From Bacteroidota bacterium (GTDB lineage: Bacteria; Bacteroidota; Bacteroidia; Flavobacteriales_F; PHOS-HE28), in the NCBI GenBank assembly GCA_023428865.1, contig JAEYWT010000315.1:1-6262 (forward strand): 6,262 nucleotides of DNA, written 5' to 3'. A model generated the notes under the pieces. The model made no database searches, was not told the DNA's origin, and saw nothing but the letters and a program-made list of their open reading frames with translations. Position numbers and translations under genes: made by a program. Numbering within the stretch: the stretch's first letter is position 1; each line of letters opens with the position of its first letter. This document shows positions 4,790 through 6,262 of this stretch, piece by piece.

Positions 4790-6262
4790 CTACTGCGCCC
4801 GCACCAGCTGCATATCCTCCTGCTCCAGCATGATGCAGAACTCATTGCGGAAACCGTTCTCAGGCCCCGTGCGCGTCATGCGGAAACCCATGTGCAAGGG
4901 TTCGGTGCGCACATCAGCGAAGTGTTCACTGAAGGATAGACCCTCGGTGTGGAGCGCTTTCAGGTAGTAGAAGGTGACATCGAAGCCGAGTAGTGCATAT
5001 TCATCCACATCGGCTTTATACCGCTCGCGATATTCGGCAGTGAACTGGCGCACGCGCGGATCCAGCTGATCGATGAAGGTTGACGCCGCGAAGGAGAAGT
5101 CCAAAGCCTCCAGATCGGAAATGGCCACGGAAGGCATGGTATACCACGATTCCATGCCCACCACACGTATCTTGTGTTTGCTGGAAAGACCTTTCAACTT
5201 GGTCACCAAATTGGTCACGAACTCCACATCATCGCTCGGAGCCACGATCACATTCAACCGAGCGGCATCCAGCTTACCGGTGAGGTCTCCGAGGTCCTTC
5301 TTGCCCGGTTTGGCCACCAGCACCGTATCACGATAACGATCACTGCGTTGTCGCAGCGCATCGTTCAACGAGTTGCGGGCCTGTTCCTGCGCGTCCTTTT
5401 CCGAAGCGATTTCGGGGCGCAGCAGCACGATGTTGGCGTTCGCGTGTTTGGTACCAACGTACCGCGCGGCGTGCTTGACCATATCCGAACGCGTTGGTGT
5501 CACCTTGCTTACCGTAGGCATACCCAGGATCACCTTGTTGCTTTGTTGAACAGGGCAAACGATATGGGCACGTGAGTTGGTACGTGCCAATTGCTCGATC
5601 GCCGTTCGGTGGAAGGGGCCGATGAACAGGTCCACATCCTGGATATCGGGGCGTTTGGTAACGGCAGTCCAATCTTTCATGCCATCGCCCATGTCCAACA
5701 CGGTGACATCGGCGTAAAGCCCCAATTTTTCCAAGGAATCCAAGGCCATGCGTGCACCGTTATAGAACTGAACGGCCACGCGAGTAGGCTCATAATAGTC
5801 GGCCTCCTCCGCCGAGCGCGCACTGCGGAACACACTATCGTTTCGGCTGATGGAGAATGGAAGCAACATGCCCACCTTGTAGCGCATGCTTTCCCGAATG
5901 CGCACTACCGGTTTGGCAGGTTCAACATCAAGTCGCGCATCAGGGATCAGTACAACGCTTCCCGCTTTCAACCCTTCGGGCAAGCCTCCATTGGCGGCCT
6001 TGATAGCCTCGGGATCCACACCGAAGCGTTTTCCTAGGCTGAAGAGCGTTTCACTCGGCTGAACGGTATGCGATGTTCCCGTTGTGGGTTCAGCTGGTTT
6101 AACGGCGCTGGGTGCTGTGCCGCTCACCAACGCCACGGGGATCACCAGCTCCATACCTTCTTTCAAGGTCAACCCTTCCGGATTGCGCTCCAGCAGTTGG
6201 TTGATATCCACATTGTATTGCCGCGAGATCCCGAAAAGCGTCTCTTTCTTACGCACCACATG
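4790..6262 (-). CDS. LysM + PBP1-type periplasmic-binding fusion protein (5' end outside window)
   Basis: About 490 residues are visible, ending at TAG (4790-4792). The frame is open to the right edge: the codon before the first GTG (6257-6259) is CAT and gives HVVRKKETLFGISRQYNV, the start of a LysM domain, so that GTG is internal and the true start and signal peptide lie outside. Counting from that GTG, LysM 1 is about 1-41, LysM 2 about 63-107 (SHTVQPSETLFSLGKRFGVD), and both should bind peptidoglycan. A type 1 periplasmic-binding fold follows from about 125 to 489 (KVGMLLPFSI, FYNGARMALD, DLFIGPFHRTAIEQLA, NIVLLRPEIA, NVIVAPSDD, ALLGFDVTFYYLKAL). This resembles amino-acid ABC transporter binding proteins, but no transporter genes are present here. 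The fusion suggests a wall-bound protein with a sensing or structural role. It converges with the phosphodiesterase gene with a single base between stops. Confidence 0.93.
   Translation of the reverse strand, partial: HVVRKKETLFGISRQYNVDINQLLERNPEGLTLKEGMELVIPVALVSGTAPSAVKPAEPTTGTSHTVQPSETLFSLGKRFGVDPEAIKAANGGLPEGLKAGSVVLIPDARLDVEPAKPVVRIRESMRYKVGMLLPFSISRNDSVFRSARSAEEADYYEPTRVAVQFYNGARMALDSLEKLGLYADVTVLDMGDGMKDWTAVTKRPDIQDVDLFIGPFHRTAIEQLARTNSRAHIVCPVQQSNKVILGMPTVSKVTPTRSDMVKHAARYVGTKHANANIVLLRPEIASEKDAQEQARNSLNDALRQRSDRYRDTVLVAKPGKKDLGDLTGKLDAARLNVIVAPSDDVEFVTNLVTKLKGLSSKHKIRVVGMESWYTMPSVAISDLEALDFSFAASTFIDQLDPRVRQFTAEYRERYKADVDEYALLGFDVTFYYLKALHTEGLSFSEHFADVRTEPLHMGFRMTRTGPENGFRNEFCIMLEQEDMQLVRAQ

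Noticed and set aside
5174..6037. Plus-strand open frames of 133 and 148 codons inside the LysM-PBP gene
   Set aside because: Antisense to a protein with clear LysM and binding-fold motifs; their translations show no recognisable features.
6257..6259. GTG as the start of the LysM-PBP gene
   Set aside because: The frame stays open to the window edge and the preceding His belongs to the LysM start (HVV), so the start lies outside the window.
1..6262. Mobile elements, CRISPR arrays, toxin-antitoxin or phage-defence genes
   Set aside because: No transposase, direct-repeat array, integrase or defence-type domain was seen on either strand, and base composition is even across the window.

Overview
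The window looks like a chromosomal segment from a member of the Bacteroidota, probably a Flavobacteriales-type lineage that is GC-rich for the phylum. Four things point that way: a DUF3078-type envelope protein, a LysM + PBP1-type protein of the kind common in this phylum, two TACCTTTG elements matching the Bacteroidota -7 promoter motif TAnnTTTG, and a tRNA gene without an encoded CCA. This is inferred from features seen here, not from a database search. There are no insertion sequences, phage genes or CRISPR repeats, and codon use looks uniform throughout.

Left part (1-2895, all minus strand): read in transcription order, this holds an ECF-type RNA polymerase sigma factor, a 75-residue unrecognised protein coupled to it by an ATGA overlap, a CmpX-like MscS-family channel with a conserved TM-helix region, a canonical small MscS channel, and the first 83 codons of a DUF3078 protein that runs off the left edge. 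Gaps from the sigma factor to the second channel are -4, 10 and 32 bases, so they very probably form one operon. A sigma factor, a small protein and a CmpX-like channel together recall the cfrX-cmpX-sigX cluster of Pseudomonas. The natural hypothesis is a membrane-tension or osmotic-stress module.

Middle (2896-3344): a tRNA-Val(GAC) gene on the minus strand with an unusual C at position 33 and its own -7 element. Between it and the sigma gene lie about 220 bases holding a 7-bp inverted repeat. A short divergent promoter region separates the tRNA from the plus-strand genes.

Right part (3345-6262): on the plus strand, a stand-alone FA2H/Scs7-like fatty acid hydroxylase is followed 34 bases later by a lipoprotein of the glycerophosphodiester phosphodiesterase family with an atypical HGG active-site motif. 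Both may act in lipid metabolism. Converging on them, with one base between stop codons, is the 3' part of a minus-strand gene for a LysM + periplasmic-binding-protein fusion whose start is outside the window.

Most of the window is ordinary. The sigma/small protein/two-channel operon is the best candidate for a little-described system, and the C33 tRNA and the HGG phosphodiesterase are the main molecular oddities.
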